From assembly GCF_002294985.1 (NCBI RefSeq), contig NZ_NSGE01000006.1, positions 248,001 to 312,000 on the forward strand: a stretch of 64,000 nt of DNA. Direction: 5' to 3'. Under the pieces are notes generated by a model. It was not told the DNA's origin. It did no database searches and saw only the letters and a program-made list of their open reading frames with translations. A program made the position numbers and the translations under genes. Each line of letters begins with the position of its first letter. Position 1 is the stretch's first letter. Of the stretch, positions 33,516 through 41,963 are shown piece after piece. Source of the DNA: Mesorhizobium sp. WSM3862. GTDB lineage: Bacteria; Pseudomonadota; Alphaproteobacteria; Rhizobiales; Rhizobiaceae.

Positions 33516-33853
33516 CGCAGGCACTCGTCGAGGATGAGCGCGGCGCTGCCCTGGATGACGATGACGAGGGCAAACAGCAAAGCCGAAAGCATGCCGAGAT
33601 CGGCGATGAATCGCTCGGTGCTGCGTGTACGCTCCGGTTTGAAGGCGGCGCCGCCTTGCCGCTTTGCCTGCCACGACAGGACGCCGCCGAGGAGCGAAAA
33701 CACCGCGAGCACCAGTGCGACGGGAAGCACGACCGGGACCTGGCGATTACATTGCCAGGGCACCAGCGCGTAATTCAGCTGCGTAGAGATGGCCCAGGCC
33801 AGAGGCCCCGACACGAGACCACCCCAGGACGTTCCCAAACGCAGCGCGCGCAT
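33512..33853 (-). CDS. Small membrane protein of the oxidase operon
   Basis: A 113-residue protein with three predicted membrane helices (LVSGPLAWAISTQLNYALVP, VVLPVALVLAVFSLLGGVLS and LGMLSALLFALVIVIQGSAA). I know no named family. Its place between oxidase subunit III and CtaG, with a 1-nt overlap upstream and a 4-nt overlap downstream, indicates an accessory or subunit-IV-like role in the oxidase. Confidence 0.75.
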   Translation of the reverse strand: MRALRLGTSWGGLVSGPLAWAISTQLNYALVPWQCNRQVPVVLPVALVLAVFSLLGGVLSWQAKRQGGAAFKPERTRSTERFIADLGMLSALLFALVIVIQGSAALILDECLR

Positions 33854-34458
33854 CAGCCTAGCCTCGGGACCCAGTAGATGAGCAGATAGATCGGGATCCA
33901 GGTCAAGACTACGAAATCCCAGTAGAAGACGTTGTCGCCGACGTCGCCAAAACGCCGGCCGCTATAGGCGTGGCGCGTGAACATCAGCACGGTCAGAACG
34001 ATCGTGTCGCCGACGTCGGTGATCAGATGGATGGTGTGCAGCCCGAGCAGCACCCACAGCATCGAGCCATAAGCGTTGGTGTCCCAATAGATGTTCAGGG
34101 CCGGAAACTCGAACCAGCGCACGATGAGCGGCACGCTGCCGAGCAGCGACATCACCGCCATGCCGATCCGCACCGGCCCGATGGCGCATTGCTTGGCGTA
34201 GCGGTTGAGGAGGTGGTTCGGCACCAGGCTGACGATGAGAAGCAGCGTCACGATCGTTCCCGGCCAATGGTTGGGCTCCGGGGCGCTCAGCCGCCAGTTG
34301 GGCCACAAGGTCGCCAGATACAGATAAGCGCCGGCCGCCAGCGCAAAGCCCATTCCTTCCAACGCCATGAAACCGAGCGTACCCCACCAGGTCGGGCTGC
34401 GCGGACCAAGCCCGAAGCTTGGCAGTCCTGACAGATCGGCGGCGGGACGCTGCTTCAT
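33853..34458 (-). CDS. ctaE: Cytochrome c oxidase subunit III
   Basis: A 201-residue heme-copper oxidase subunit III with five membrane helices. Landmarks are SPTWWGTLGFMALEGMGFAL near the N-terminus, HTIHLITDVGDTIVLTVLMF in the middle and VGDNVFYWDFVVLTWIPIYL at the end. The short, five-helix form is that of caa3-type oxidases, where the missing two helices are carried by an extended subunit I. It overlaps subunit I by 4 nt. Confidence 0.93.
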   Translation of the reverse strand: MKQRPAADLSGLPSFGLGPRSPTWWGTLGFMALEGMGFALAAGAYLYLATLWPNWRLSAPEPNHWPGTIVTLLLIVSLVPNHLLNRYAKQCAIGPVRIGMAVMSLLGSVPLIVRWFEFPALNIYWDTNAYGSMLWVLLGLHTIHLITDVGDTIVLTVLMFTRHAYSGRRFGDVGDNVFYWDFVVLTWIPIYLLIYWVPRLG

Positions 34459-36431
34459 TCCTCGTCCTCCGGCGTATCTTTCGGCCAGAACCAGCCGATC
34501 AGGGTGATTGCGATCGGCGCGGCGCCCCAGACGATCGCCCAGGGCGTGAAGATCGAATACAGAAAGGTGCCGCCGACAGCGATCGCAGCGAACAGGGGCC
34601 AGATCGACGGCGTCGCCGATTTCTCGCGGATATCGGGATGCGCTTCCGCCACCGTCGAGATGAGGAGCTCGCGCACATCGACGCGAAGGCCGGTGGCGAC
34701 GGGAAGGGCCTCGCGTTCGGCCCAGAGCGGCTCGACATTCGTGACGATTGGAATGCGCGCGAAATTATAGCTTGGAGGCGGCGAAGACGTGGCCCATTCC
34801 AGCGTGCCGGCATCCCAGGGATTGTCGCCGGCCGGCGCGCCTTTCAAGGCGCCATGCACGAGGTTGAAGGCGAACAGCACGAAGCTCAGGAAGAAGAGCA
34901 CCGCGCCGCCGGTGATGAACAGGTTGATGTTCCCCCAGCCAAGCTCGGCCGGATAGGTATAGACCCTGCGCGGCATGCCCCACAGGCCGACAAGGTGCAT
35001 CGGGAAGAAGGCCGCGTTGAAGCCGATGAAGGCCAGCCAGAAATGCCAGCGTCCGAGGCGCTCGCTCATCATGCGGCCGGTGATCTTGGGGAACCAGAAA
35101 TAGGCGGCACCCAGCAGTGGGAAAACCGAGCCGCCGATCAGCACATAGTGGAAATGCGCGACGACGAAATAGGTGTCGTGCACCTGCAGGTCGAGCGGCA
35201 CCGAGGCCAGCATGACACCGGTGAGACCGCCAATGACGAAGATGAAGAAGAAACCGAAGACGAAGAGCAACGGCGTCCGGATCACCGGTCTGCCGTCCCA
35301 CAAGGTCGCTAGCCAGCAAAAGATCTGCACGCCGTTGGGAATGGCGATCAACATGCTGGATGCCGTGAAGAAGCTTGCACCGAGCTTCGGCAATCCCGTC
35401 GCGAACATGTGGTGGACCCAGAGACCGAACGACAGGAAGCCGACCGCGATCAACGACAGGACCAGCCCCAGATGGCCGAATGCCGGCCGTCGAGCGAAAG
35501 CGGGGATGATCGCGGAGACCATGCCTGTCGCCGGCAGGAAGATGATGTAGACCTCGGGGTGACCGAAGAACCAGAACAGGTGCTGGAACAGCAGGGCATC
35601 GCCGCCCTCCGCTGGATTGAAAATATGCGTTCCGACCAGCCGGTCGAGGATCAGGAAGGTCGAGGTGATCATCACCGCCGGCATGGCGAAGACGACGACG
35701 AATGAGGTCACCAGCAACGCCCAGACATAGAGCGGGATCTTGTCCAGCGACATGCCTGGCGCACGCTGCTTCAATACGGTGACGATGGTCGCGACGGCGA
35801 CCGCCAGCGATGAGACCTCGGTATAGGTGATCATCTGCGCCCACACGTCGGCGCGCTTGCCGGGACTGAATTCGGGACCTGACAGCGGCACATAGGCGAA
35901 CCAGCCGACATCCGGCGCCATTGCAAGGGCGAAGGACACCCAGGCGAAGAGGCCCCCCGAGACATAAATCCAGTAACTGAACGCGTTCAGGCGCGGAAAG
36001 GCGATGTTGCGGCTGCCGACCATCAGCGGCACCAGATAGATGCCGGTCGCCTGCACGATGGGCACGGCAAACAGGAACATCATGGTTACGCCATGCATGG
36101 TGAACAGCTGGTTGTAGAGGTCCGGCCCGATCAGGCCCCGTTGCGGTCCCGAAAGCTGGATGCGCATGGCGACGGCGTTCAGCCCGCCCAGGCACAGAAA
36201 CCCGAATGCCGTGATCAGATAGCGCCTTGCGACGACCTTGTGATCGACGCTGGACAGCGCGCCGATGATGCCGGGCGGCGTCCGCCATGTGCGCGCGAGC
36301 CAGCGGTGAAGGCTGGCATCGTCCATGCCGGTGTCGCGCGGCCCATCACGTTCGGGGGCGACGTCGCCCTTGGCAGTCGCCTCGCGTTCCGGCGGCAGGT
36401 CGCGTTCGCTGGTCAGATCCGCGCTGCTCAT
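34455..36431 (-). CDS. ctaD: Cytochrome c oxidase subunit I (caa3 type)
   Basis: The catalytic subunit with heme a and the heme a3-CuB site, 658 residues. The low-spin heme region is LFTMHGVTMMFLFAVPI; the CuB/Tyr-His crosslink motif is FWFFGHPEVYIIFLPATG, including the D-channel glutamate; FWLWHHMF-type histidines appear as LWVHHMFATGLP, and VAHFHYVLIGGSVF carries the heme ligands. It extends past helix 12 with two more helices (WPLFAAIAVGGTFLYSIFTP and AIVWGAAPIAITLIGWF), as in caa3 enzymes. A 35-residue charged N-terminal extension precedes MDDASLHRWL; the longer start is kept because it overlaps ctaC by 4 nt. Confidence 0.96.
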   Translation of the reverse strand: MSSADLTSERDLPPEREATAKGDVAPERDGPRDTGMDDASLHRWLARTWRTPPGIIGALSSVDHKVVARRYLITAFGFLCLGGLNAVAMRIQLSGPQRGLIGPDLYNQLFTMHGVTMMFLFAVPIVQATGIYLVPLMVGSRNIAFPRLNAFSYWIYVSGGLFAWVSFALAMAPDVGWFAYVPLSGPEFSPGKRADVWAQMITYTEVSSLAVAVATIVTVLKQRAPGMSLDKIPLYVWALLVTSFVVVFAMPAVMITSTFLILDRLVGTHIFNPAEGGDALLFQHLFWFFGHPEVYIIFLPATGMVSAIIPAFARRPAFGHLGLVLSLIAVGFLSFGLWVHHMFATGLPKLGASFFTASSMLIAIPNGVQIFCWLATLWDGRPVIRTPLLFVFGFFFIFVIGGLTGVMLASVPLDLQVHDTYFVVAHFHYVLIGGSVFPLLGAAYFWFPKITGRMMSERLGRWHFWLAFIGFNAAFFPMHLVGLWGMPRRVYTYPAELGWGNINLFITGGAVLFFLSFVLFAFNLVHGALKGAPAGDNPWDAGTLEWATSSPPPSYNFARIPIVTNVEPLWAEREALPVATGLRVDVRELLISTVAEAHPDIREKSATPSIWPLFAAIAVGGTFLYSIFTPWAIVWGAAPIAITLIGWFWPKDTPEDEE

Positions 36432-37441
36432 TTCAGGCCCTCGAGATAGGCGACGATCGCGTTGAGCTCGTCACCATTGAGCTCGACCACCGGCATGTGG
36501 GAGCCGGGCTTGATGCCTTGCGGATCGGCTATCCAGGCGGCGAGATTGCCGCGGCTCATCGTCAAGGTTCCCGCGGCAAGCGTTTGCCGGCTGGCAATAT
36601 GGGTGAGATCCGGAGCGACCGTTCCGCCCGCGGGCGTGCCGCCGATCTTGTGGCACATCACGCAGGGACGCTTGAGAAACAGGTCCGCGCCCGCCTTCGC
36701 CTCGTCGCCCGTCGGGGCCGCGGCCGGCTGCAGCTGGTCGTTCCACCAGGCGTCGAACTTTGCCCGCGGCTCGGCGATGATGAAGGTGCCCATGTTCGCA
36801 TGCTGCGCGCCGCAGAACTCGGCGCACTGGCCGCGATAGGTTCCGGGCTTGTCCGCCTTGATATCCAGCACGTTCATGTGACCGGGGATGAGGTCGAGCT
36901 TGCCGGCCAGACTTGGGATCCAGAAGGAATGGATCACATCGGTCGAGGTCAGAAGAAGCCGCACCGGCTCGCCGGCGGGGATGTGGATTTCGTTCGCCGT
37001 CGTCAGGATGCGGCTCGGCGTGGCATCCTCATAGCGCACCTCCCACCACCACTGGTGCCCCGTCACCCGAATGGTGAGCGCAGCGTTCGAGCCGATTGCC
37101 GCAAGCGTCCTGTTGGCGAAGAAGCTGAGCAGGGTCAGCCCGACCAGCGTCGCTGCGGTCAGCCCGACAGCGATGACCACAACGCGCAATTTGCGATGGT
37201 CGGCGCTGGCGTCGAGCATCAGCGGCTCGGTGCGCCTGGGTGGCCGCATCAACAGCGGTGCGGCGAGAGCGATCATCACCAGCACCCACACTACCGAGCA
37301 AAGCCCTATGAAGAACCAGATCAGCCATGCCAACTCGTTCGCCGCGGGGCCTTTCGGGTCGAGGGCCGATTGCCAGCCCGCGCATCCCTGGAGAGAAAGG
37401 ACGCTTGCCGCGGCAAACGCCATCGAGGCGAGGCCTTTCAC
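36428..37441 (-). CDS. ctaC: Cytochrome c oxidase subunit II fused to cytochrome c (caa3 type)
   Basis: A 337-residue lipoprotein. The signal ends in a lipobox (SLQGC, Cys20), two membrane helices follow, then the cupredoxin domain with the aromatic patch GHQWWWEVRY and the CuA ligands His171 and QCAEFCGAQHANM (Cys206, Cys210, His214, Met217). Residues about 250-337 are a cytochrome c domain with heme motif KRPCVMCHKIGG (Cys260, Cys263, His264) and a methionine in GSHMPVVEL. The fusion means the oxidase carries its own electron-entry cytochrome. It overlaps the genes on both sides by 4 nt. Confidence 0.96.
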   Translation of the reverse strand: MKGLASMAFAAASVLSLQGCAGWQSALDPKGPAANELAWLIWFFIGLCSVVWVLVMIALAAPLLMRPPRRTEPLMLDASADHRKLRVVVIAVGLTAATLVGLTLLSFFANRTLAAIGSNAALTIRVTGHQWWWEVRYEDATPSRILTTANEIHIPAGEPVRLLLTSTDVIHSFWIPSLAGKLDLIPGHMNVLDIKADKPGTYRGQCAEFCGAQHANMGTFIIAEPRAKFDAWWNDQLQPAAAPTGDEAKAGADLFLKRPCVMCHKIGGTPAGGTVAPDLTHIASRQTLAAGTLTMSRGNLAAWIADPQGIKPGSHMPVVELNGDELNAIVAYLEGLK

Positions 37442-37971
37442 GGCGACTTCCCCAGCGTGGCGGCATCCGGCATGCGGTTTTCCGACGGATGGGGCATCAT
37501 GTCGTCATTTCGCTGTGGCGCAGCGGAAGAGGGCGCGTTGCCGCTTAGCGAACGCACGAAGGCCGCCAGTTCCCAGATCTGATCGTCGGGGATCTTGTTG
37601 CGGAAGCTCGGCATCCCGTTCGGACGTCCGTCGCGGATGGTGGCGTGAATGCTTTCCATCGAGCTGCCATAGATCCACTTCTGGTCCATCAGCGCCGGGC
37701 CCATGCCGCCGCCGCCATTGGCGTGGCATCCCGAACAGTTGAACCAGCCGAACAGGCGCTTGCCCTCGCTGAGATGAAAGGCGTTCGCCTCGAAGCTCGC
37801 CGCCTTGTTGTTGCTGGGGGAGGGCCTTTGGCCGCCAGGTTCCAGCGTAGTCACGGGCGTCGGCTGCCCGCCGGAGCCGAGCGAAGATTGGGGACGCGTG
37901 TCCCGCTCCTCGCGCTGGCATGCCGCCAAGGCAAGCGTCACGGACAGCAGCGTCGCGAAACCCAGCCTCAT
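37438..37971 (-). CDS. Lipoprotein cytochrome c, probable acceptor of the quinoprotein dehydrogenase
   Basis: A 177-residue single-heme cytochrome c. The signal peptide ends in a lipobox (LALAACQ, Cys18), followed by a Ser/Pro-rich linker and the heme motif FNCSGCHANGGGGMGP (Cys79, Cys82, His83). The axial methionine is probably in RPNGMPSFRNKIPDDQIWEL, and an Asn/Pro/Met-rich tail of about 35 residues follows. In position it corresponds to the XoxG/MxaG cytochrome: after the XoxJ-like gene and before the oxidase. It is the natural link between dehydrogenase and caa3 oxidase. Confidence 0.88.
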   Translation of the reverse strand: MRLGFATLLSVTLALAACQREERDTRPQSSLGSGGQPTPVTTLEPGGQRPSPSNNKAASFEANAFHLSEGKRLFGWFNCSGCHANGGGGMGPALMDQKWIYGSSMESIHATIRDGRPNGMPSFRNKIPDDQIWELAAFVRSLSGNAPSSAAPQRNDDMMPHPSENRMPDAATLGKSP

Positions 37972-38837
37972 CGCACTGGGCTCCCGGCGATGTCGAGAAG
38001 CGGAACGCCATATTGCGTCAGAACCGCGTCGATCTCGGCCTTGTGCCTGGCGAGCGCCCTATTCACATCGCCGCGCAGTCGATCGTCCTCGCGCCGAACG
38101 CCCATCGAGATGTCGTACATCAGCGGCAGTTGCGGTCCATCGATGCGAGGTGTGACCGGCGTGATCCGGAGCGGCACCTTTTGCTTCGTAGCGAAGTAAC
38201 CGGCGAGCGGGCCCCAGACCACGGCGACGTCGACTTCGCCGCTCGCGACAGCTTCGACGATGCGCGCCACAGGGTTAGGAGCGGAATAGTCTCCGTAGAC
38301 CGGGTAGCCGACGAGATGTCCGACAATGCCGCGACGGCCAAGCGCCTGGACCGGCGGCGAATTGGCGCCGTCATCGCCGATGAGCTGAACGCCGATGCGC
38401 ATGTCGCGCAGCCGTGGATCGTTAAAGGACGTTACGTCAGGCCCATCCTGTCGTGCGACAAAGACGTAGGAGGATCTGTAATAGGGCGAGGTGGTGCGCA
38501 GCATTTCGACATTTGCGGGCGTTCCGAGCACCAGATCGCAAAGCCCGGCTTTCAGCGTGTTGCGAACGAAGCCGCGGCGCTGCGCCCACCAGGTGTAGGT
38601 AAGCTTGGCGCCAAGGTCGGCCGCAACGATCTCGGCGATCTTGTTCTCGAAGCCTTCGCCGCTGGCGTCGGAGAACGGCATGTTGTTGGGATCGGCGCAG
38701 GCGCGCAGTTCCCGCGCATCCGTCGCGCCGGCCAGAACCAGCCAGACCAACGCGACGAGACCGGCCACGAGGGCCCGCAGGGAGGATCTTTTCGCCAGCG
38801 CCGTCAGTTTGAATGCATCAAGGCAGTCGGAACACAT
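37968..38837 (-). CDS. Quinoprotein-dehydrogenase-associated periplasmic protein (MoxJ/XoxJ-like)
   Basis: A 289-residue type II periplasmic binding-protein fold, with a signal anchor (LRALVAGLVALVWLVLAGAT). It shows LRACADPNNMPFSDASGEGF and ENKIAEIVAADLGAKLTYTW, then FVRNTLKAGLCDLVLGTPAN, as in the family encoded next to PQQ methanol/ethanol dehydrogenases. XoxJ/MxaJ proteins are thought to help activate the dehydrogenase rather than transport a solute. It overlaps the dehydrogenase gene by 20 nt and the cytochrome gene by 4 nt. Confidence 0.9.
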   Translation of the reverse strand: MCSDCLDAFKLTALAKRSSLRALVAGLVALVWLVLAGATDARELRACADPNNMPFSDASGEGFENKIAEIVAADLGAKLTYTWWAQRRGFVRNTLKAGLCDLVLGTPANVEMLRTTSPYYRSSYVFVARQDGPDVTSFNDPRLRDMRIGVQLIGDDGANSPPVQALGRRGIVGHLVGYPVYGDYSAPNPVARIVEAVASGEVDVAVVWGPLAGYFATKQKVPLRITPVTPRIDGPQLPLMYDISMGVRREDDRLRGDVNRALARHKAEIDAVLTQYGVPLLDIAGSPVR

Positions 38838-40698
38838 AGAGCGTGCCTCCCGCCGTTGTCGCGTTTTTCAAGTCCTTCATGGCGTTGACGAAACCGAGCG
38901 CAGCAGTGGCATCGCGCGGGTCGAGATCGCCCGAGACGATGGCGCCGGCCCAGCCGCCGACGCCCGACAGGATCGCGACATATTGGTGCCCGTCGGGGCC
39001 GCGATAAGTCACCGGCTGGCCGATGATGCCGGAGGAGGTCTTGAACTGCCAAAGCAGTTCGCCGGTCTTCGCGCTGACGGCCTTGAACCAGCCTTCCATG
39101 GTTCCGTAGAAGACGATATCGCCGGCGGTCACGACCGCGCCGCTCCATACCGGGAAGTTTTCCTTGAGGCTCCAGGCCGGTTTCTCCGCGGCGATATCCC
39201 ACGCGGTGAGGGCCCCGCGATTGCCGCCGGGGCCCGGGATCATGCGCACGTTCATTCCGACATAGGGTGTGCCGGCGATGTAGTTCACCTCGACGCCTTG
39301 TTCGTCCATGCACAGATTGTTGTGCGGGATGTAGAGCAGGCCCGTCTTCGGCGAGAAGGCGGAAGGCTGCCAGTCCTTGAGCCCCGAGGCGGTCGGGCAG
39401 ATGTCGCGGACGACCTTGCCGGTCCCGGTCTTCTTGTCCGGGTTTGCCATCAGCCTGCCCGTCTTGAGATCCACACCCTTGCTGGAGTTGACGGGGCCAT
39501 AGGGTTTTGCGGACAGGACCTCGCCGGTGGTGCGATCAAGGACGTAGAGATAGCCGTTGCGCTCCGGCCGGACCAGCACCTTGCGCGGCTTGCCCTGCCA
39601 GTTCATGTCGAGCAGGATCTGCTCATTGATGCCGTCATAGTCGTGCAGATCGTGCGGCGTCCACTGATAGAACCATTTAGCCGCTCCGGTATCGGGATCG
39701 CGGGCAAAAATGCCCGATGTCCATTTGTTGTCGCCGGGGCGCAGGTCAGGGTTCCAGGGGCCTGGATTGCCGGTGCCGTGGAAGATCAGATTGAGATCGG
39801 GATCATAGGAGATCCAGCCCCACATATTGCCGCCCCCGATCTTCCAGGCCTCCGGCGGCCATGTCGTCACACCGAGGTCCTTGCCCTTGTCCATGTCGTA
39901 ATGCGGCTTGAAATCCGGGCCGATCAGCACCTCCTTGTCGGGACCCGTGCTGAAAGCCGTCCATACGACATGGCCATCGCCGGCGTCGAGCGCCTTGACC
40001 CAGCCGCGTACGCCCATCTCGCCGCCCGAATTGCCGACGAGCACTTTGCCCTTCACCACCAGCGGCGCCATGGTGAGGGTCTCGCCGACATTGATGTTGC
40101 CGATATGGATGTTCCAGATCGGCTGGCCGGAGTTCGCATCGAGCGCTATCGTGTGGCCGTCCAGCGTGTTGAAGAAGATGCGCCCGTCGGCGAAGGCGGC
40201 GCCGCGATTGACGACGTCGCAGCACGCCACCCCTTGTGCCGCGGGCTCGGGATTGGGTTCGTATTTCCACTTGATCGGTGCGCCAGGTTTGGAGAGGTCG
40301 AGCGCGTAGACGATGTTGGGAAACGGCGTCACGATATACATCGTGCTGCCGACCACCAGCGGTGCCGCTTCCTGGCCCTTGTTCACGCCGGTCGAGAAGG
40401 TGAAGGCGACCTGCAGGTTCTTGACGTTGCCTGCATTGATTTCCGCGAGCTCGCTATAGCGGGTCGAGGCGTAGTTCTTGGCTGGCATCGTCCATTGGCC
40501 GTCGTCGGGCGGGGCGGCGGAGGCCGGCGGCGAAATCGCAGGCGTCGAGGGCGACTCCGAGGCGGCCATCAGAACTGGGAGACAGGCCAGCATCATCGCC
40601 CCAACAATGCTTAATCCCGCATATTGCCGCGCAGCCCGGGTGAGGCGAGCGCGTCCGGACTGCGCACACCTCGCCGTCAGCTGTCGCGCTGCCTTCAT
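38818..40698 (-). CDS. PQQ-dependent alcohol (methanol/ethanol-type) dehydrogenase, predicted lanthanide enzyme
   Basis: A 626-residue periplasmic quinoprotein, an eight-bladed propeller that oxidises primary alcohols with PQQ. The vicinal disulfide is GVACCDVVNRG (Cys159-Cys160), the metal ligand region includes SGGEMGV (Glu227) and GTGNPGPW (Asn311). The catalytic Asp is in TPHDLHDYDGINEQ: Asp353-Tyr354-Asp355. The second Asp, two residues after the catalytic one, is what separates lanthanide-dependent (XoxF, ExaF/PedH) enzymes from calcium MxaF types, which have Ala or another residue there. The signal peptide is long (about 45 residues). The ATG at 40698 overlaps the upstream gene by 4 nt. 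Alcohol specificity and exact clade are not resolved. Confidence 0.95.
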   Translation of the reverse strand: MKAARQLTARCAQSGRARLTRAARQYAGLSIVGAMMLACLPVLMAASESPSTPAISPPASAAPPDDGQWTMPAKNYASTRYSELAEINAGNVKNLQVAFTFSTGVNKGQEAAPLVVGSTMYIVTPFPNIVYALDLSKPGAPIKWKYEPNPEPAAQGVACCDVVNRGAAFADGRIFFNTLDGHTIALDANSGQPIWNIHIGNINVGETLTMAPLVVKGKVLVGNSGGEMGVRGWVKALDAGDGHVVWTAFSTGPDKEVLIGPDFKPHYDMDKGKDLGVTTWPPEAWKIGGGNMWGWISYDPDLNLIFHGTGNPGPWNPDLRPGDNKWTSGIFARDPDTGAAKWFYQWTPHDLHDYDGINEQILLDMNWQGKPRKVLVRPERNGYLYVLDRTTGEVLSAKPYGPVNSSKGVDLKTGRLMANPDKKTGTGKVVRDICPTASGLKDWQPSAFSPKTGLLYIPHNNLCMDEQGVEVNYIAGTPYVGMNVRMIPGPGGNRGALTAWDIAAEKPAWSLKENFPVWSGAVVTAGDIVFYGTMEGWFKAVSAKTGELLWQFKTSSGIIGQPVTYRGPDGHQYVAILSGVGGWAGAIVSGDLDPRDATAALGFVNAMKDLKNATTAGGTLYVFRLP

Positions 40699-41477
40699 TT
40701 CGGGACCGAGCCTCCGACGCTGGCGCCCAGTTCCGCCGCTATGTCGGCCTCGCGCCCGGCGCAAAGCGGATGACCCCAGCCGGATGCGCTTTTGCCGCCT
40801 GGGTCGAGGTCATAGATGATGGCGTCCTTGCGATTGGGATTGACGCCTGCCGGAACCTTGTCGAGGCCGAGCGCTGCGCGGACGCGCCAAGCGACGTTGT
40901 GGTCGGCGCAGGAGGAATCGCCGCTGACCCCGAGGCCGCCGACGATCGCCTTGCCGTCGTACAGGGCCAGGCCTCCGCCGAACACCACCACGCCTCCGAT
41001 CGGTTTGCCGATCAGCGGATCATTGGGGCTGCCGAATGTCTTGGCGTCGCCGGCGTAAGCCGCCGCCTGATTGACGGGGTTGGTGGCCTGCAGGCCGAAC
41101 AGCGGCCCGCCTGGTTGCACCCCGGCATAAAGATTGGCGGTCGACAGGGCCATATTCGCCAGGCTGAGCCCGTTGGCCGTGTTGGCCTTCTCGGCCGCGA
41201 CCAGCCGGCCGCCGGGCCATTGCGCGTCCACGGTAGGGCCGCTGAAGGCGACGGCGCAGACCGTACCGTCACGGGCAACGATCGCGGCCCATTCATTGGT
41301 CTCGAAGCCGCCATTTGCCGGCCCGCCACTCGCCCTGACATTGGCCTTCAAGACCGACAGCAGTTTGTCGTGATCGGCCGGGCAGGGCGCTTGCGCCCAA
41401 ACGGGATTGTGCGGCAGCACCGCGATGGCCAATAGCAGGAGGCCAAGAGCGACCGACGGACACTGGCGGTAATGCAT
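40695..41477 (-). CDS. GlcG/HbpS-family heme-binding exported protein
   Basis: A 260-residue protein with signal peptide (SVALGLLLLAIAVLPHNPVWAQ) and a GlcG/HbpS domain: VCAVAFSGPTVDAQWPGGRL, ANMALSTANLYAGVQPGGPL, KPIGGVVVFGGGLALYDGKA and IVGGLGVSGDSSCADHNVAW. Proteins of this family recur in PQQ-dehydrogenase operons; some bind heme or cobalamin, but the role here is unknown. It is the first gene of the operon; the promoter should lie in 41478-41940. The ATG at 41477 gives a proper signal peptide, while upstream in-frame codons do not. Confidence 0.85.
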   Translation of the reverse strand: MHYRQCPSVALGLLLLAIAVLPHNPVWAQAPCPADHDKLLSVLKANVRASGGPANGGFETNEWAAIVARDGTVCAVAFSGPTVDAQWPGGRLVAAEKANTANGLSLANMALSTANLYAGVQPGGPLFGLQATNPVNQAAAYAGDAKTFGSPNDPLIGKPIGGVVVFGGGLALYDGKAIVGGLGVSGDSSCADHNVAWRVRAALGLDKVPAGVNPNRKDAIIYDLDPGGKSASGWGHPLCAGREADIAAELGASVGGSVPK

Positions 41478-41940
41478 GGCGCTTCGGAACACCTTGTTCA
41501 ACGCGGCAACAAGGCAACAACCGAAGCCGGGCGGCAGAAACTCCGGTCTCGCCGTTCTGCAAGCTGATCCTGCTCTTGCTGCGCGAAACCGAACGGACAA
41601 CGAGCCCCTTTGTTCCTGCTGCCCAGAAAGGGACTGCAAGAATTGCGTGTGGCAGGTGCATCCATATCGAAGTCCGGCCCAACCGCACCATGGCCCTGGC
41701 GGTGCCATCACCGCTCCTGGGAGGCGGCCAGCGTTCCTCGATCGCTGCAGCCGTCAACAGCAGGAGGTACGCGGCTGCTTGGTCTTGCGACATGTGCAGT
41801 AGAGGAACCAGCTGTGCCGCCCTGCGTTGGACGGGCAATGGAGCAGCTTCGTTCAGATTTCGCGCCGATCGCACAGCCCGGTTACTGGCTGGCCCTGCTG
41901 CTTTTGTTGCTTCCCTATGGGGTCGGCGTGTTCTTCCTCA
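41478..41940. other. Promoter region of the quinoprotein/oxidase operon
   Basis: About 460 bases between the heme-binding-protein gene and the DUF982 gene. It must contain the operon promoter. Long frames are open on the plus strand but look like GC-driven open sequence, except for one possible short membrane peptide described separately. No clear operator repeat or riboswitch was recognised. Confidence 0.5.
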
Positions 41941-41963
41941 TCAGGACGTGCCACTGCCTGTGA
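41838..41963 (+). CDS. Possible 41-residue single-pass membrane peptide
   Basis: An ATG at 41838 opens a short frame with one hydrophobic segment (YWLALLLLLLPYGVGVFFLI) that ends in RTCHCL. The pattern is that of a small membrane protein, but no convincing ribosome binding site is present and the 3' end overlaps the DUF982 gene on the other strand. Real status is uncertain. Confidence 0.25.
   Translation: MEQLRSDFAPIAQPGYWLALLLLLLPYGVGVFFLIRTCHCL

Noticed and set aside
34765..36288. Minus-strand frame of about 500 codons out of phase within ctaD.
   Set aside because: Frame shadow of subunit I; translation is His/Arg rich and has no membrane helices.
38605..40614. Open plus-strand frame of about 670 codons opposite the PQQ dehydrogenase.
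   Set aside because: Low-complexity Arg/Ala/Asp-rich translation typical of antisense to a GC-rich gene; the dehydrogenase explains the open frame.
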